Made by a program: the position numbers and the translations under genes
Notes under the pieces: model-generated
What the model was told of the DNA's origin: nothing
What the model saw: the letters and a program-made list of their open reading frames with translations, nothing else
Databases searched by the model: none
NCBI GenBank assembly: GCA_964619055.1
Contig: CAZUDB010000013.1
Span: 1-64,000, forward strand
Source: CAYVUM01 sp964619055
GTDB taxonomy: Bacteria; Pseudomonadota; Alphaproteobacteria; Rhodospirillales; Defluviicoccaceae
DNA length: 64,000 bases
Reading direction: 5' to 3'
Shown: piece after piece, positions 54,195 through 62,842 of the stretch
Position numbering within the stretch: the first letter of the stretch is position 1
Layout of the letters: the number at the start of each line of letters is the position of its first letter

Positions 54195-57167
54195 TCAGCG
54201 CAGTTGCGCCGTATGCAGCACACCGCTGTCGAGCCAGTAGCCGGCCTCCGCCTGCATACTTGGGTCCAGGGTCTGCAGGCGCAGCAGGACCTGATTGGTG
54301 CAGGTCGTGCCGTCGGCGTCCACCGCATCCTGGAGCTTGAAATCCTCCACGACGGCTTCGTCGCTGCCTTCGTCCCGGGTCCGGCGCTCGAACCTTGCGG
54401 TGATCGGCAGCCGGAGTTGGCTCAGCCGATCGGGATTGCGAAAGCTGAGGTAGTAAAGCGGCGTCGTCTTCCAGCGGGCCAACGGCAGCTGGCGAAAGCC
54501 GATAAACGTGGGGCCCTCCATGCGGACATCGAAGCCGACCACGCCGCTGCCCGTGTCCAGGTCGACGTTCTCCAACAGGACGTTATCATCCGTAATCTCG
54601 CCGCGCTGATTCATAACGCCGAGGAACCTAGCGGTAGAGCGCATCTTGATCTCATCGGAGTGCATGAAGAAACCGTTGTGGCGGCCAGCACAGACCAGGC
54701 ACAGCATGGCGCCGACGGCGGCCGTTGTTTTGGGGTCGCTGATCCGGAAATCGCTCGAGCGAAACGGATACCAGTTGAACACCTCGTAGCGGTGCATGGC
54801 CACGACCTGATAGGGCGGCAACGGCATCCGGGAATGGATGCGCTCGCGCACGACGGGCAACCGCGATGGCCGCCCGGACAGTAGCAACAAGTCGCAGTTG
54901 TAAGCGCGCACCAGGTCGCTCAGGTCGTCCAGCATCGTGCCGATCACGGCATTGACGCTGGCCGCGATCCGCGCCGGCTCCATGGTGACCACGACATCGT
55001 CGATCGTGAAATCCTGCGCGCCCCGCCGTTCGGCCTCGCGCTCCAAGTACGCACGAACGTGGGCTTGCGGCATATGTTCCGATCGAATCAGATCACGAAC
55101 CCGAAATGTCTCCGCCGCCGCGGACCGGCGTCCTTCCGTCCGCTCATAGCTGCCGAGCAGGCCGATGGCGATGGGCGTGAACACTTGGCTCACGAACATG
55201 GCGCGCAGCGTGCGGTCCTGCTGCGAAATACCCTCACGGTCACCGCCGAACAGATCCGTCAGCAGGGCCGGGGCGTTGTTGACGCCGCAGTCCTCGAGCT
55301 GCTTGGAGAACCGTGGCAGAACGCAATCCTCGATCACGGTCTTGACGATGTCGTCGCCGGCAAGCCGAAAACCCTCGCGAAACACTTGGCGCGGGTGGAT
55401 GATCCGTTTGCCCTCCACCTCATGCTGGATGATCATCAAATCCGTGGTGCCGCCGCCGATGTCGATGCTGGCGATCCGCACCGCCGGTCCGCCGAAGGTT
55501 CCCATGCGGCCCCGCCCGAGCATGGCGAAGAGGTCACTGGGCTGGCCCTGGTACTTCCAGTTGACCTCGTTATGCAGATAGACGAGGTGCGTGCAGGTGG
55601 CCTCGTCCCAGTCCATCAGCACGGTCGGCATCTTGTGCAGCGGATCGTCCGGCTCCCAGCGCATTATCCGCCAGAGCAGTTGGCAGGCATCGCGGGTCCG
55701 TTTGCGCAGAGCCTTCTGCTCGGCAAGCGGCGTTGCCGACGGCAGGGTCAGGATTACCGTGGACAGCCGGCGCGGCAGGTCCCGGTTGGTGCGTTGGGAG
55801 CGCAATCCCGCTGCGTTGATCTGCACGATGGCGTGGGACAGCAGTTCCACCAGCATCAGCGTGTAGAGGGAGCTTCGGGAGTAGCGGGGCGAGGTGCCGA
55901 CGGTGCCGCCCAGATCGCTGATCAGGTCGCCACGCTCGGTCAACTCCGCTACCATCGGGCCTTTGATTTCCGGCGGGTCCTCACCCGGCGGGGTCAGGCC
56001 ACGGGTGTTGGCCCAGGGGTGCGGTCGGGCCGAGACGTCCCACAGGTAGCGTTTCGGGCTCGATAGTCCGGTGATGCCCTCGGTGCCGTCGGATTTGGCG
56101 GCAAGCCACAGCGCCTCCGGTCCGACCCGGACCAGGCTTGGCCACCAGAACGCGTTTTTCTGGGCAATCCGGCGGGCATGGGACGCGCTGCCAAAGGAGG
56201 CCGGCGAGAACTCGACCCAGGTCTCGAACGGATCGGAATAGGAAAACTCGGGCCTGGTCAGATCGCGAAGCTCCAGGCGGATCGACTGGGTGATGTCCAC
56301 CTGTTCGCGGCCTTTTGAGCGCTCGATCAGGACGCCGCAGGTGCGGCTGTTGCCGACGTCGATGACCAGGTCCACGTCGATGACGTCCAAGTGCTGCGGT
56401 GCGCTCACGGTATCGATCAGTTTGATCCGCGGCACGCGACAGGCCTGCCCGATGCCGGCCAGAAAGGCCAGGTATTGGGCCCAGAACTCGCCAGGCTCGA
56501 TCTGTTCCGCCGTGACCGTGCGGCGGCGCTTGCGCGAGAGGCACGCCACAAAGCGATCACGAAGCCAGCGGCGCACCGCTTCGGCCTCCAGAAAAAACAG
56601 AATTGGCTTGGCGTCGGTGACGAGTTGAAACTCCACCGGGTCCGTGGCGTCGCGCGGCTCAGGCGCCAGATAGGGCACGCCGTCGCGCCGGTCCGCTCCC
56701 AACGTGGTGTCGAAAGCAAGCGTGACGCGATGGGTGTTGCCGTCCTCGTCCGGGGAGTCCAGCTTGGCCACGCGGGCGCGGCACCAGCCAAGCGGGCCGC
56801 TGTCAAAGGCGCGTTCTTCCGCTTGGCCGTGAACCCGCCGTCTCAAGAACGGTGCGGGCAGCCACTCGCCATCAAAGATGTCCAGGGCTGCAACGGCGTT
56901 GTAGGAGGCGACCTCCTCCTCGGGAGCGAAGCGGGCGCGATCCTCTCCCTCCGGTGTGAAGACATGTCCGTCCTCAACTTCCTCCAGTGGGTGCAGGCGC
57001 ACCTTCGGGCGCCCCTCGGGATCGGTCTCGGCTTGCCGGACCTCCGGCCAGACGAACAGGGATACCCGGCTGACCGCGGCCGTCGACAAGCCAAAATCGA
57101 GCATCTGAATGCCGCTATTGGGAACTATGGTAATTACATCGGGATAGTCGGTGAGCTGCTTCAGCAT
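54195..57167 (-). CDS. srfB: SrfB-family Hsp70/actin-fold ATPase
   Basis: 990 residues, the usual SrfB length. The three nucleotide-site motifs of the Hsp70/actin superfamily are visible: phosphate-1 DVGNSRTCG at 270-278, phosphate-2 DIGGGTTDL at 569-577 and adenosine motif SGRPSRLP at 764-771. The N-terminal 260 residues are beta-rich and specific to the family; the C-terminus is another beta domain. It is cytoplasmic with no signal sequence. Genes for SrfA (61 bases upstream) and SrfC (40 bases downstream) are the standard neighbours. In this family ATP-driven conformational change on a partner protein is the likely activity (inference). Confidence 0.88.
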   Translation of the reverse strand: MLKQLTDYPDVITIVPNSGIQMLDFGLSTAAVSRVSLFVWPEVRQAETDPEGRPKVRLHPLEEVEDGHVFTPEGEDRARFAPEEEVASYNAVAALDIFDGEWLPAPFLRRRVHGQAEERAFDSGPLGWCRARVAKLDSPDEDGNTHRVTLAFDTTLGADRRDGVPYLAPEPRDATDPVEFQLVTDAKPILFFLEAEAVRRWLRDRFVACLSRKRRRTVTAEQIEPGEFWAQYLAFLAGIGQACRVPRIKLIDTVSAPQHLDVIDVDLVIDVGNSRTCGVLIERSKGREQVDITQSIRLELRDLTRPEFSYSDPFETWVEFSPASFGSASHARRIAQKNAFWWPSLVRVGPEALWLAAKSDGTEGITGLSSPKRYLWDVSARPHPWANTRGLTPPGEDPPEIKGPMVAELTERGDLISDLGGTVGTSPRYSRSSLYTLMLVELLSHAIVQINAAGLRSQRTNRDLPRRLSTVILTLPSATPLAEQKALRKRTRDACQLLWRIMRWEPDDPLHKMPTVLMDWDEATCTHLVYLHNEVNWKYQGQPSDLFAMLGRGRMGTFGGPAVRIASIDIGGGTTDLMIIQHEVEGKRIIHPRQVFREGFRLAGDDIVKTVIEDCVLPRFSKQLEDCGVNNAPALLTDLFGGDREGISQQDRTLRAMFVSQVFTPIAIGLLGSYERTEGRRSAAAETFRVRDLIRSEHMPQAHVRAYLEREAERRGAQDFTIDDVVVTMEPARIAASVNAVIGTMLDDLSDLVRAYNCDLLLLSGRPSRLPVVRERIHSRMPLPPYQVVAMHRYEVFNWYPFRSSDFRISDPKTTAAVGAMLCLVCAGRHNGFFMHSDEIKMRSTARFLGVMNQRGEITDDNVLLENVDLDTGSGVVGFDVRMEGPTFIGFRQLPLARWKTTPLYYLSFRNPDRLSQLRLPITARFERRTRDEGSDEAVVEDFKLQDAVDADGTTCTNQVLLRLQTLDPSMQAEAGYWLDSGVLHTAQLR

Positions 57168-57228
57168 GGAACGCGAATACCCAAATCTCGTCTTAAGCGC
57201 CCGCCGCGGGACAGTGAGCGCGTTCGTG

Positions 57229-58635
57229 TTACTCGACCGTGAACGTTGTCACCGGAACGGGGGCTCCTGGTGCCGCGCGGCCGCGGTACACCTTCGTGTC
57301 GTCGCCGACGCGCACCTGAACCCGGAAGGGCACGGCTGCACGCCCCGTCGACCGCCCCAAATAATTGTCGACCAGAACCCGATAGCGACCCGACTGGACA
57401 TTGGCTTCGGGCCAGAACACGTTTTCGACCGGCCGTCGCACGATGCGGCTGGTCTCGGCGTTGGCATCCACGTCCAGGGTGCCACCGCAGGCCGCTGTGC
57501 GCTCAAAGTAAATTGGCCGTCGGTCGCCGGGGCAGTACACCATTAGGTCCAGGTCCGCATCACCCTCCCAGGCCAGCGTAACCTGAACCTCGCCGCGGCT
57601 GCCGCCGGCTTCGGCCACACGGCGGTCGATATCGTTGGGTGCCTCCCGCCGCGGCGGAGGGGGCGCTTCCGCCCGCTCGGGTCCCGGTTCTGGCTCGGGT
57701 TCTGGCTCCGGTTCCGGCTCTGGCACCGAAGCACGCTCCGGGATTGCTTCAGGGGACGGTATCGGCTCCGGTTCCGGCTCAGGGCATGAAGGCAAGCGCG
57801 CCAGTGCGTCCTGCAAACGCTCCAGCTCGGAATCCAGCGCAGCCGTGCGCTCCCGTTCCTGGCGCAACGCGTCACTGGCAAAGGCCTGGCTGGAGCCGGG
57901 GCAGAACGCCAGCCGGTGCCCGCCAATGGTCCAGCCCAGTCCGCATGCCAGCAGCAGGATCAGAAGGATCGTGGCGATCAATGCGGTGAACAGAAGCCAC
58001 AACAGGTTCCACCAGCCCAGCCGCTCGTCGATCACCACCAGGGCACTGCGCAGAATAGCTGGGATCGGTTGCACGGGTGTAGGCGCAGAGTCCGCCGCGC
58101 CCGGTGGGGGCGGGGGCGTCGGTGCTGGCTCGGGCGGCGGGGCGGCCGTGCGCACGTAGTCCTCCAGGACGGTGAGCTTTGGTGTGCTCACATCATCCAG
58201 CGTGCCCCAGTTGATCAGGACCGGGCGATCACCAACGGCGTAGAGGAACGGCTTGTCGCCGGGCAGAAACAGGGCCGTCGCAAGAGTGTTGCCGAGCCGG
58301 CGCTCCTCCTGACGGGTGCTGGCGCCGAGTGCCGTGGCGCGTTGACGGATTGCATCGGTGAGGCGTTTCAGCTCGCCCCGAACCCGCTCCTGCTGTTCGG
58401 GCTCCAGGTCATCCACGGGGACAGCGTCCCCATCGACGCCTGACGGCAGGTACCACTCCACATCGCTGCCTTCGATGACAGGTTCCGCGAACAGGGCCGC
58501 ATACTGAGGACCCAAATCCACATCCTTGCTGACAAACGCAACGATTTGATCCCAGGCATCGAGGGTCCGGCGTTTGTCGACGCCGACTGGGCGCAGTCCG
58601 GCAAGCGAGGTCTCGGCGATGTTCCCCCGTCCCAT
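57229..58635 (-). CDS. srfA: SrfA-like membrane protein with C-terminal DUF2135-like domain
   Basis: 468 residues. The N-terminal cytoplasmic domain (about 1-165) resembles SrfA proteins (VEWYLPSGVDGDAVPVDDL, RRLGNTLATALFLPGDKPFLY, GDRPVLINWG). After a Pro-rich linker and a transmembrane helix (about 209-230) comes the Cys module: C231-G, C245, coiled coil and C284 in LPSC. A run of Glu-Pro repeats leads to a periplasmic C-terminal domain (about 350-468) with WEGDADLDLMVYCPGD and SGRYRVLVDNYLG, like YfaP/DUF2135 beta-sandwiches. It starts 8 bases after the protease stop. It would connect cytoplasmic SrfB/SrfC to the periplasm. Confidence 0.78.
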   Translation of the reverse strand: MGRGNIAETSLAGLRPVGVDKRRTLDAWDQIVAFVSKDVDLGPQYAALFAEPVIEGSDVEWYLPSGVDGDAVPVDDLEPEQQERVRGELKRLTDAIRQRATALGASTRQEERRLGNTLATALFLPGDKPFLYAVGDRPVLINWGTLDDVSTPKLTVLEDYVRTAAPPPEPAPTPPPPPGAADSAPTPVQPIPAILRSALVVIDERLGWWNLLWLLFTALIATILLILLLACGLGWTIGGHRLAFCPGSSQAFASDALRQERERTAALDSELERLQDALARLPSCPEPEPEPIPSPEAIPERASVPEPEPEPEPEPEPGPERAEAPPPPRREAPNDIDRRVAEAGGSRGEVQVTLAWEGDADLDLMVYCPGDRRPIYFERTAACGGTLDVDANAETSRIVRRPVENVFWPEANVQSGRYRVLVDNYLGRSTGRAAVPFRVQVRVGDDTKVYRGRAAPGAPVPVTTFTVE

Positions 58636-58643
58636 GGTGCGCG

Positions 58644-59945
58644 CTACCGGTCTCGTGTGGGCTCGGCGGTCGACCCGTCGGCGGGAGTGTCGGGCGGCGG
58701 CGCTGAGGGTGGCGCATCAACACCAGCTTCAGGAGCCTCCGACCGTGCCGAACCGGTCCCCCCACTCGGGGTGCAAGGCTCGTCCACGGACGTGGCCGTG
58801 ACCCCGTTGGCCGCCAGAAAGTCCGCCAGCACCGGGCTAGCCAGCGCGTAGTTCATGCGCCGATAGGTTTCTTCCGAGCGAACGAACGTGTTGATGCCGA
58901 TCACGCGCCCACACTGGTCAACCAGCGGCCCACCACTATTGCCGGGGGACACCGTCGCCGTGTGCAACACCAGCTTGGTGGTAATCGGCGTCTGGATCGC
59001 GGTGACGATGCCGTCGGTGAACGACAACGTCGGCGCCTCGCTGAAGTCGCCCTCCAGGATCTTCTGGAAGCGCTCATCCGTCTCCATCACCAGGCCCGGA
59101 AAGCCCGCGGCAATAACGTCCTGCATCCGTTCCGCTTGCGGTGACAGCGAGAGGCTCGGAATGGCGTCCGTGCCGGGCACGCTCAGAATCGCGAAGTCCG
59201 GGTGCCCGATCTCATGATCGGGCGAGTGGGCGACCACAGTCGCTTTCACCGCCGAGTCCAGCATCTTGTTGAAGATCAAAATCTCCGACCGGGGCGGGTT
59301 GCCGACCACGTGAAGGTTGGTCACAAGCGTACCAGGGCCCACGAAAAAGCCGGTCCCCGTACCGAAGCCCTCTTCTCCCGGCGTGTGGGCGATGATCATC
59401 GCCGTGGCGCTGTCGAGCAGATCCACCAAGCTCGTCACATCCTCCGGCGCGTCCTCGGGCGGCGGCAGGTCTGCCGGGCGGATCGGCGGCGGGGTATCGG
59501 GCGCGAGGGGCTCAAGGGCGAGCCCATCGTCGCCGGGTGCAAAGAAGGTATCGTCCCGCCGGCAAACAGCACCTTCTCCCAACGCCTGTAGGTCGCGCAG
59601 GCGGTCTTCCAACGCGCGGTTGGTTTCGCGCTGGGCATCCAGCAGCGTTTCATCGTCCAACCCGGCTTCGTCGACGGGATAGATGAGAACGCCGGGGATC
59701 AGAATGAGGACCAGGAGCAGGGCTGCTACAGCGCTGGCGATGGCGATGCCAAGCCAGGGTCGGCCGCGGCGCTCGTAGAAAACCTGATCGAAGCGCTCTG
59801 GACCACCGTCGCCAGCCGGGGAGGGGGCGTTGTCCGAGCCGGTCGCGCCGGCCTCGGCATCCGGAGCCGGAGATGGTGGCGTAGCCTGCCCGCCTGCGTC
59901 ACCTGAACCGGGGTTTGTGGGACCATCTGATCCGGAGGTACTCAT
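58644..59945 (-). CDS. Membrane-anchored trypsin-like serine protease
   Basis: 433 residues. A disordered Gly/Pro/Ala-rich cytoplasmic N-terminus (about 1-60), one transmembrane helix (about 64-88), a short coiled coil ending in Cys128, a Pro-rich linker, then a chymotrypsin-fold domain with His212 (VTNLHVV), Asp250 (HPDFAIL) and Ser337 (SPGNSGGPL). It resembles HtrA catalytic domains but has no PDZ domain; a Pro-rich tail of about 50 residues follows. Probably periplasmic. It appears to be the first gene of the cluster, preceding srfA by 8 bases. It could process or activate cluster partners; no target is evident. Confidence 0.86.
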   Translation of the reverse strand: MSTSGSDGPTNPGSGDAGGQATPPSPAPDAEAGATGSDNAPSPAGDGGPERFDQVFYERRGRPWLGIAIASAVAALLLVLILIPGVLIYPVDEAGLDDETLLDAQRETNRALEDRLRDLQALGEGAVCRRDDTFFAPGDDGLALEPLAPDTPPPIRPADLPPPEDAPEDVTSLVDLLDSATAMIIAHTPGEEGFGTGTGFFVGPGTLVTNLHVVGNPPRSEILIFNKMLDSAVKATVVAHSPDHEIGHPDFAILSVPGTDAIPSLSLSPQAERMQDVIAAGFPGLVMETDERFQKILEGDFSEAPTLSFTDGIVTAIQTPITTKLVLHTATVSPGNSGGPLVDQCGRVIGINTFVRSEETYRRMNYALASPVLADFLAANGVTATSVDEPCTPSGGTGSARSEAPEAGVDAPPSAPPPDTPADGSTAEPTRDR

Positions 59946-60018
59946 GTGGCGTCCCCATACGCGTCAAAACGTGCCAACGGCAGCCGCGTCGAACTCTAAG
60001 GGGCTCAGCTTGCATGAT

Positions 60019-60069
60019 AAAGCCCCAAAACAAACCAAGGGCTTCGATCGGACGATCGAGGCCCTTGGT
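60019..60069 (-). terminator. Rho-independent terminator of the GH13 gene
   Basis: A near-perfect stem of 16 pairs (8 bp CCAAGGGC, one G-U-type pair, 7 bp TCGATCG) with a 2-base loop spans 60036-60069. On the minus strand it is followed by TTTGTTTTGG. It lies 25 bases after the GH13 stop and before the protease gene, and separates that gene from the cluster. Confidence 0.85.
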
Positions 60070-60094
60070 GTTCTGACAACGAACACGCACGTCG

Positions 60095-61930
60095 TCAGGT
60101 TTGTTTCTGGTGGTAGATCCGGCCCCAGTTGGAGTTGATGCGTTGATTGTCGAGACGGTTGCCGCTTACGATCACAAAGCCGCCGTTGAGCAGGTCATCC
60201 CAGCGGCCATCTGTTGAAAACGGGATCGCTATTCGCTGGTCGAAGTCGGAATAGTTGATGACGACGATGAAGCGCTCAAACCCGCCGTCGGATGCTTGGC
60301 CATAGCGATGGAACACCACCACGTCCTGGTCCGCGAAGGCGCCGTACAGCCCATCATTGAAAATGTGTGGAAAGAAATTGGCGGAGCGGAGCGACGGATG
60401 ATTGCGGCGAATATTGATCAAGAAGGCGTAGAGATCGTAAAGCCGCGTCCCGACAAAATCGCCGTTTAGGGGGCTGTCCGCGGTCCAGCGAAGTGGCCTC
60501 GGGATCACGCGTCCATTACCGCTGCCGGGTAGGAACTCCTCCTGACCGAACTCCTGTCCGTTATGGATCATGACGGCCCCGGGCGCCATCATCAGGGCGA
60601 TCGCGCCGGGCTGGGTCTTGAACCATCGGTGGCGCCCGCCCGCCTCCTTCATATAGCTGGAATGGTCATGGTTCTGGACGTAGGTAACGGGACCCTTCTG
60701 CGCCGCATAGTCCAGGTTCGAATCCAGAATTCGAAGCAAGTCGCCATCAATGTTGCCGTTGCGGGCGTACTCGAAGTGTTTGAACATGAACGGATCGAAC
60801 CAGTTGGCATTGGCGCCGACCTCGTTGGTGTCGTCGATGGACTGGAACCGGTTGTCGGTAAGGTGCTCTAGGATCAGGGTAACATTGTCATTTCCCGTGG
60901 CTGCTAAGTGGGCCTTTATGTCCGTTACAAGTTTCGTCAAGCCGACGGTCGGGTCTCCTTTGCGGAAGAAACCGAGCGTGTAGTCGAAGCGGATGCCGTC
61001 GATCTTGTAGGTATCGATCCAATAGAGGCAAACGTCCCGGACAAATTCCTGGACGCATTTGTTGTTGTGGTCGAACTCCTCGAAGAAGCCGCCGCCCTCG
61101 AAGGCACCGATGAAGGGTGACTCATCCGGATTTTGATAGAGCCAGCGGTAGCCGAAGCCCTTTCCGGGACTGTTGCCGGCGCGCACGTGGTTGAACACGC
61201 CATCCATGATCACGTGAATGCCACGGTCGTGGCAGGCATTGATCAATGTTCTCAGCTTGTGAAGCAGGTCCGTGGGCGCCGCGGGGTCGTGCACATAGCG
61301 ATACTCGACGGCAAAAAAGTCGCGCGGGTCGTACCCCCAGCTGAAATCACCGCCCGGCCAGGGCGTCCACGGCATGAACTCGATGGCGTTGACGCCGAGC
61401 GTTTGCAGGTAATCGAGCCGGTCGTGAACAGCGTCGAGCGGCGCGCGGTTGCCGCGATACTCCTTGGTGAAATCATCAATCATCATTTCATAGATGACGA
61501 GATCCTTGGTCGGGAGACGGCTTGCGATGGGCATGGCTTGCGCGCGATTGCCGCCCACCACAAAACCGGAGTTTTCGGCATCTTGGTCGCTGCCGCCATA
61601 CTTGGCGCAGGGATCGGAGACAAAGCGGGTGGTGTTGTCCTCGAATGTCACATGGAACTTGTACTGATAGTATCCGTCCGGCAGGTCCTGCGCTGTTTTG
61701 AAGGAATAGAGGACGCCGTTGGGGTGGGGGGATTGGGTCATCATCGGCGCGCTGGCCACGTCCCAATCAGTGCCGCCGCTCTGCGATTGAAAGTCGCCGA
61801 CGACCCTCAGTTCTTTGATGTGAGCTTCACCGCCACGGACGTACTGGCTCGGGTCCACCGTGCGGTCGGGTAAAAACAGCAAGAATTCGATCTTCTTGCC
61901 GTCAAGACGCGGTCCGAAATCTTGATACAT
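60095..61930 (-). CDS. GH13 alpha-glucan-active enzyme (alpha-amylase family)
   Basis: 611 residues with an N-terminal CBM48/E-set-like domain (ELRVVGDFQSQSGGTDWD; YYQYKFHVTFEDN) and a GH13 barrel: nucleophile Asp in IDGIRFDYTLGF, acid/base Glu in TLILEHLTDN, third carboxylate in YVQNHDHSSY, and MDGVFNHVRAG for region I. The C-terminal beta domain is short. No signal peptide, so intracellular. It resembles uncharacterised glucanotransferase/maltogenic-amylase-like proteins; specificity cannot be read from motifs. GGAGG precedes the ATG. It is alone between an AT-rich spacer and the terminator at 60036, away from the glg block. Confidence 0.87.
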   Translation of the reverse strand: MYQDFGPRLDGKKIEFLLFLPDRTVDPSQYVRGGEAHIKELRVVGDFQSQSGGTDWDVASAPMMTQSPHPNGVLYSFKTAQDLPDGYYQYKFHVTFEDNTTRFVSDPCAKYGGSDQDAENSGFVVGGNRAQAMPIASRLPTKDLVIYEMMIDDFTKEYRGNRAPLDAVHDRLDYLQTLGVNAIEFMPWTPWPGGDFSWGYDPRDFFAVEYRYVHDPAAPTDLLHKLRTLINACHDRGIHVIMDGVFNHVRAGNSPGKGFGYRWLYQNPDESPFIGAFEGGGFFEEFDHNNKCVQEFVRDVCLYWIDTYKIDGIRFDYTLGFFRKGDPTVGLTKLVTDIKAHLAATGNDNVTLILEHLTDNRFQSIDDTNEVGANANWFDPFMFKHFEYARNGNIDGDLLRILDSNLDYAAQKGPVTYVQNHDHSSYMKEAGGRHRWFKTQPGAIALMMAPGAVMIHNGQEFGQEEFLPGSGNGRVIPRPLRWTADSPLNGDFVGTRLYDLYAFLINIRRNHPSLRSANFFPHIFNDGLYGAFADQDVVVFHRYGQASDGGFERFIVVINYSDFDQRIAIPFSTDGRWDDLLNGGFVIVSGNRLDNQRINSNWGRIYHQKQT

Positions 61931-62601
61931 GGGTTCCTCCGTCTGCTTGTGTTATGCCTTTATTGCTTGTAATTAAAAACTTAAAAATACGCGCTTTGGA
62001 GTGATTAAATGAGATAAAAACCCACGATATCTAAGAAAGGGTAATATAACATCATCATATACAATTCACGTTGTCATTGAGTGTGTCCGTTATGCTGCGG
62101 TTGAAATCAGTCCGAGTCTGTGAAACGCCTCACAATAGGAAAGGAGACGTCAGAAAAGCCGAAGGACAGACCTGTTTCGAGGCTGGATCGCGAACATAGA
62201 AAATTATAAATTAGGATTTTCTAATATGTGGGATTGCTTATAGCTTAAGGGAACAGTGCCATATAATCATAAATTCTTGATAAAGTTTTCTGGAAGGTAG
62301 GTTTTTCCAAAACAATGGCAAATTTTTGCATTGTTATTCTTATTCTTCTAGAGAATTAAACAAAAAATAGGAGCACGCAAAATGATTTTATAATACTCTG
62401 TCTTGTTATTGTGTTAGTATTGGCCTGTGTCTTCCTTATTCTAAATTTCCGGAGTTTGTCCATTTGTCCAGTTTGTTTTACATGATCTGCCGTTTCGGGG
62501 TGAGCAGTCACCTCGGAGAAATGGCGAGAGGCGGGGAGCTGCAGTGGCTTGAGCAACTGGCAATGCGTTAAAAAAAGGAGGCTTCGTGCCCGCGAGGGCC
62601 A
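61931..62601. other. AT-rich region without recognisable genes
   Basis: About 670 bases far richer in A and T than the rest of the window, especially 62160-62450. No frame of useful length looks like protein. It contains the upstream region of the GH13 gene and, near 62500, a short GC-rich island (GTGAGCAGTCACCTCGGAG onward) encoding a 23-codon frame ending at a TAA. The composition suggests acquired or degenerating DNA. No inverted terminal repeats or integrase remnants were seen. Confidence 0.5.
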
Positions 62602-62805
62602 ATGGTGCGCTGTTTGGTTGGGAAGCACCGTTCTTCTAAAAGCGTAAACCGCGAGTTTGTCGAAGAGTTACTGGGCGTTCATGACGATGACGTGGAGATC
62701 GGCGGCGACGTATGGGCCAGCTACAGCCTCGGCATGTGTAGTGGATTCCACATGGACTATGACTCCCTTTACGTGTGCTTCGATTCCTCTGGATACCTTA
62801 GCTGA
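62602..62805 (+). CDS. Possible small protein of unknown function
   Basis: 67 residues, ATG with GCGAGGG five bases upstream. The first half is basic (VRCLVGKHRSSKSVNREF), the second acidic and ordered-looking (EIGGDVWASYSLGMCSGFH, then DSLYVCFDSSGYL). The ending, with a hydrophobic strand followed by an F-D-x-x-G turn, resembles the C-termini of small conserved proteins, so this may be an intact small gene or the 3' end of a truncated one. No family named. It lies at the border of the AT-rich region. Confidence 0.35.
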   Translation: MVRCLVGKHRSSKSVNREFVEELLGVHDDDVEIGGDVWASYSLGMCSGFHMDYDSLYVCFDSSGYLS

Positions 62806-62842
62806 ACCCATACGATCCAGAATTGAAACGTGCTAAATCGCT

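Noticed and set aside
57650..57790. Tandem GGTTCTGGCTC-like repeats
   Set aside because: They encode the Glu-Pro linker of the SrfA-like protein; low-complexity coding sequence, not a CRISPR or regulatory repeat.
40533..59945. A complete type VI secretion locus
   Set aside because: Only the TagRST/PpkA-sensor-like parts are present; no TssB/C, TssJLM, Hcp, VgrG or ClpV genes in the window.
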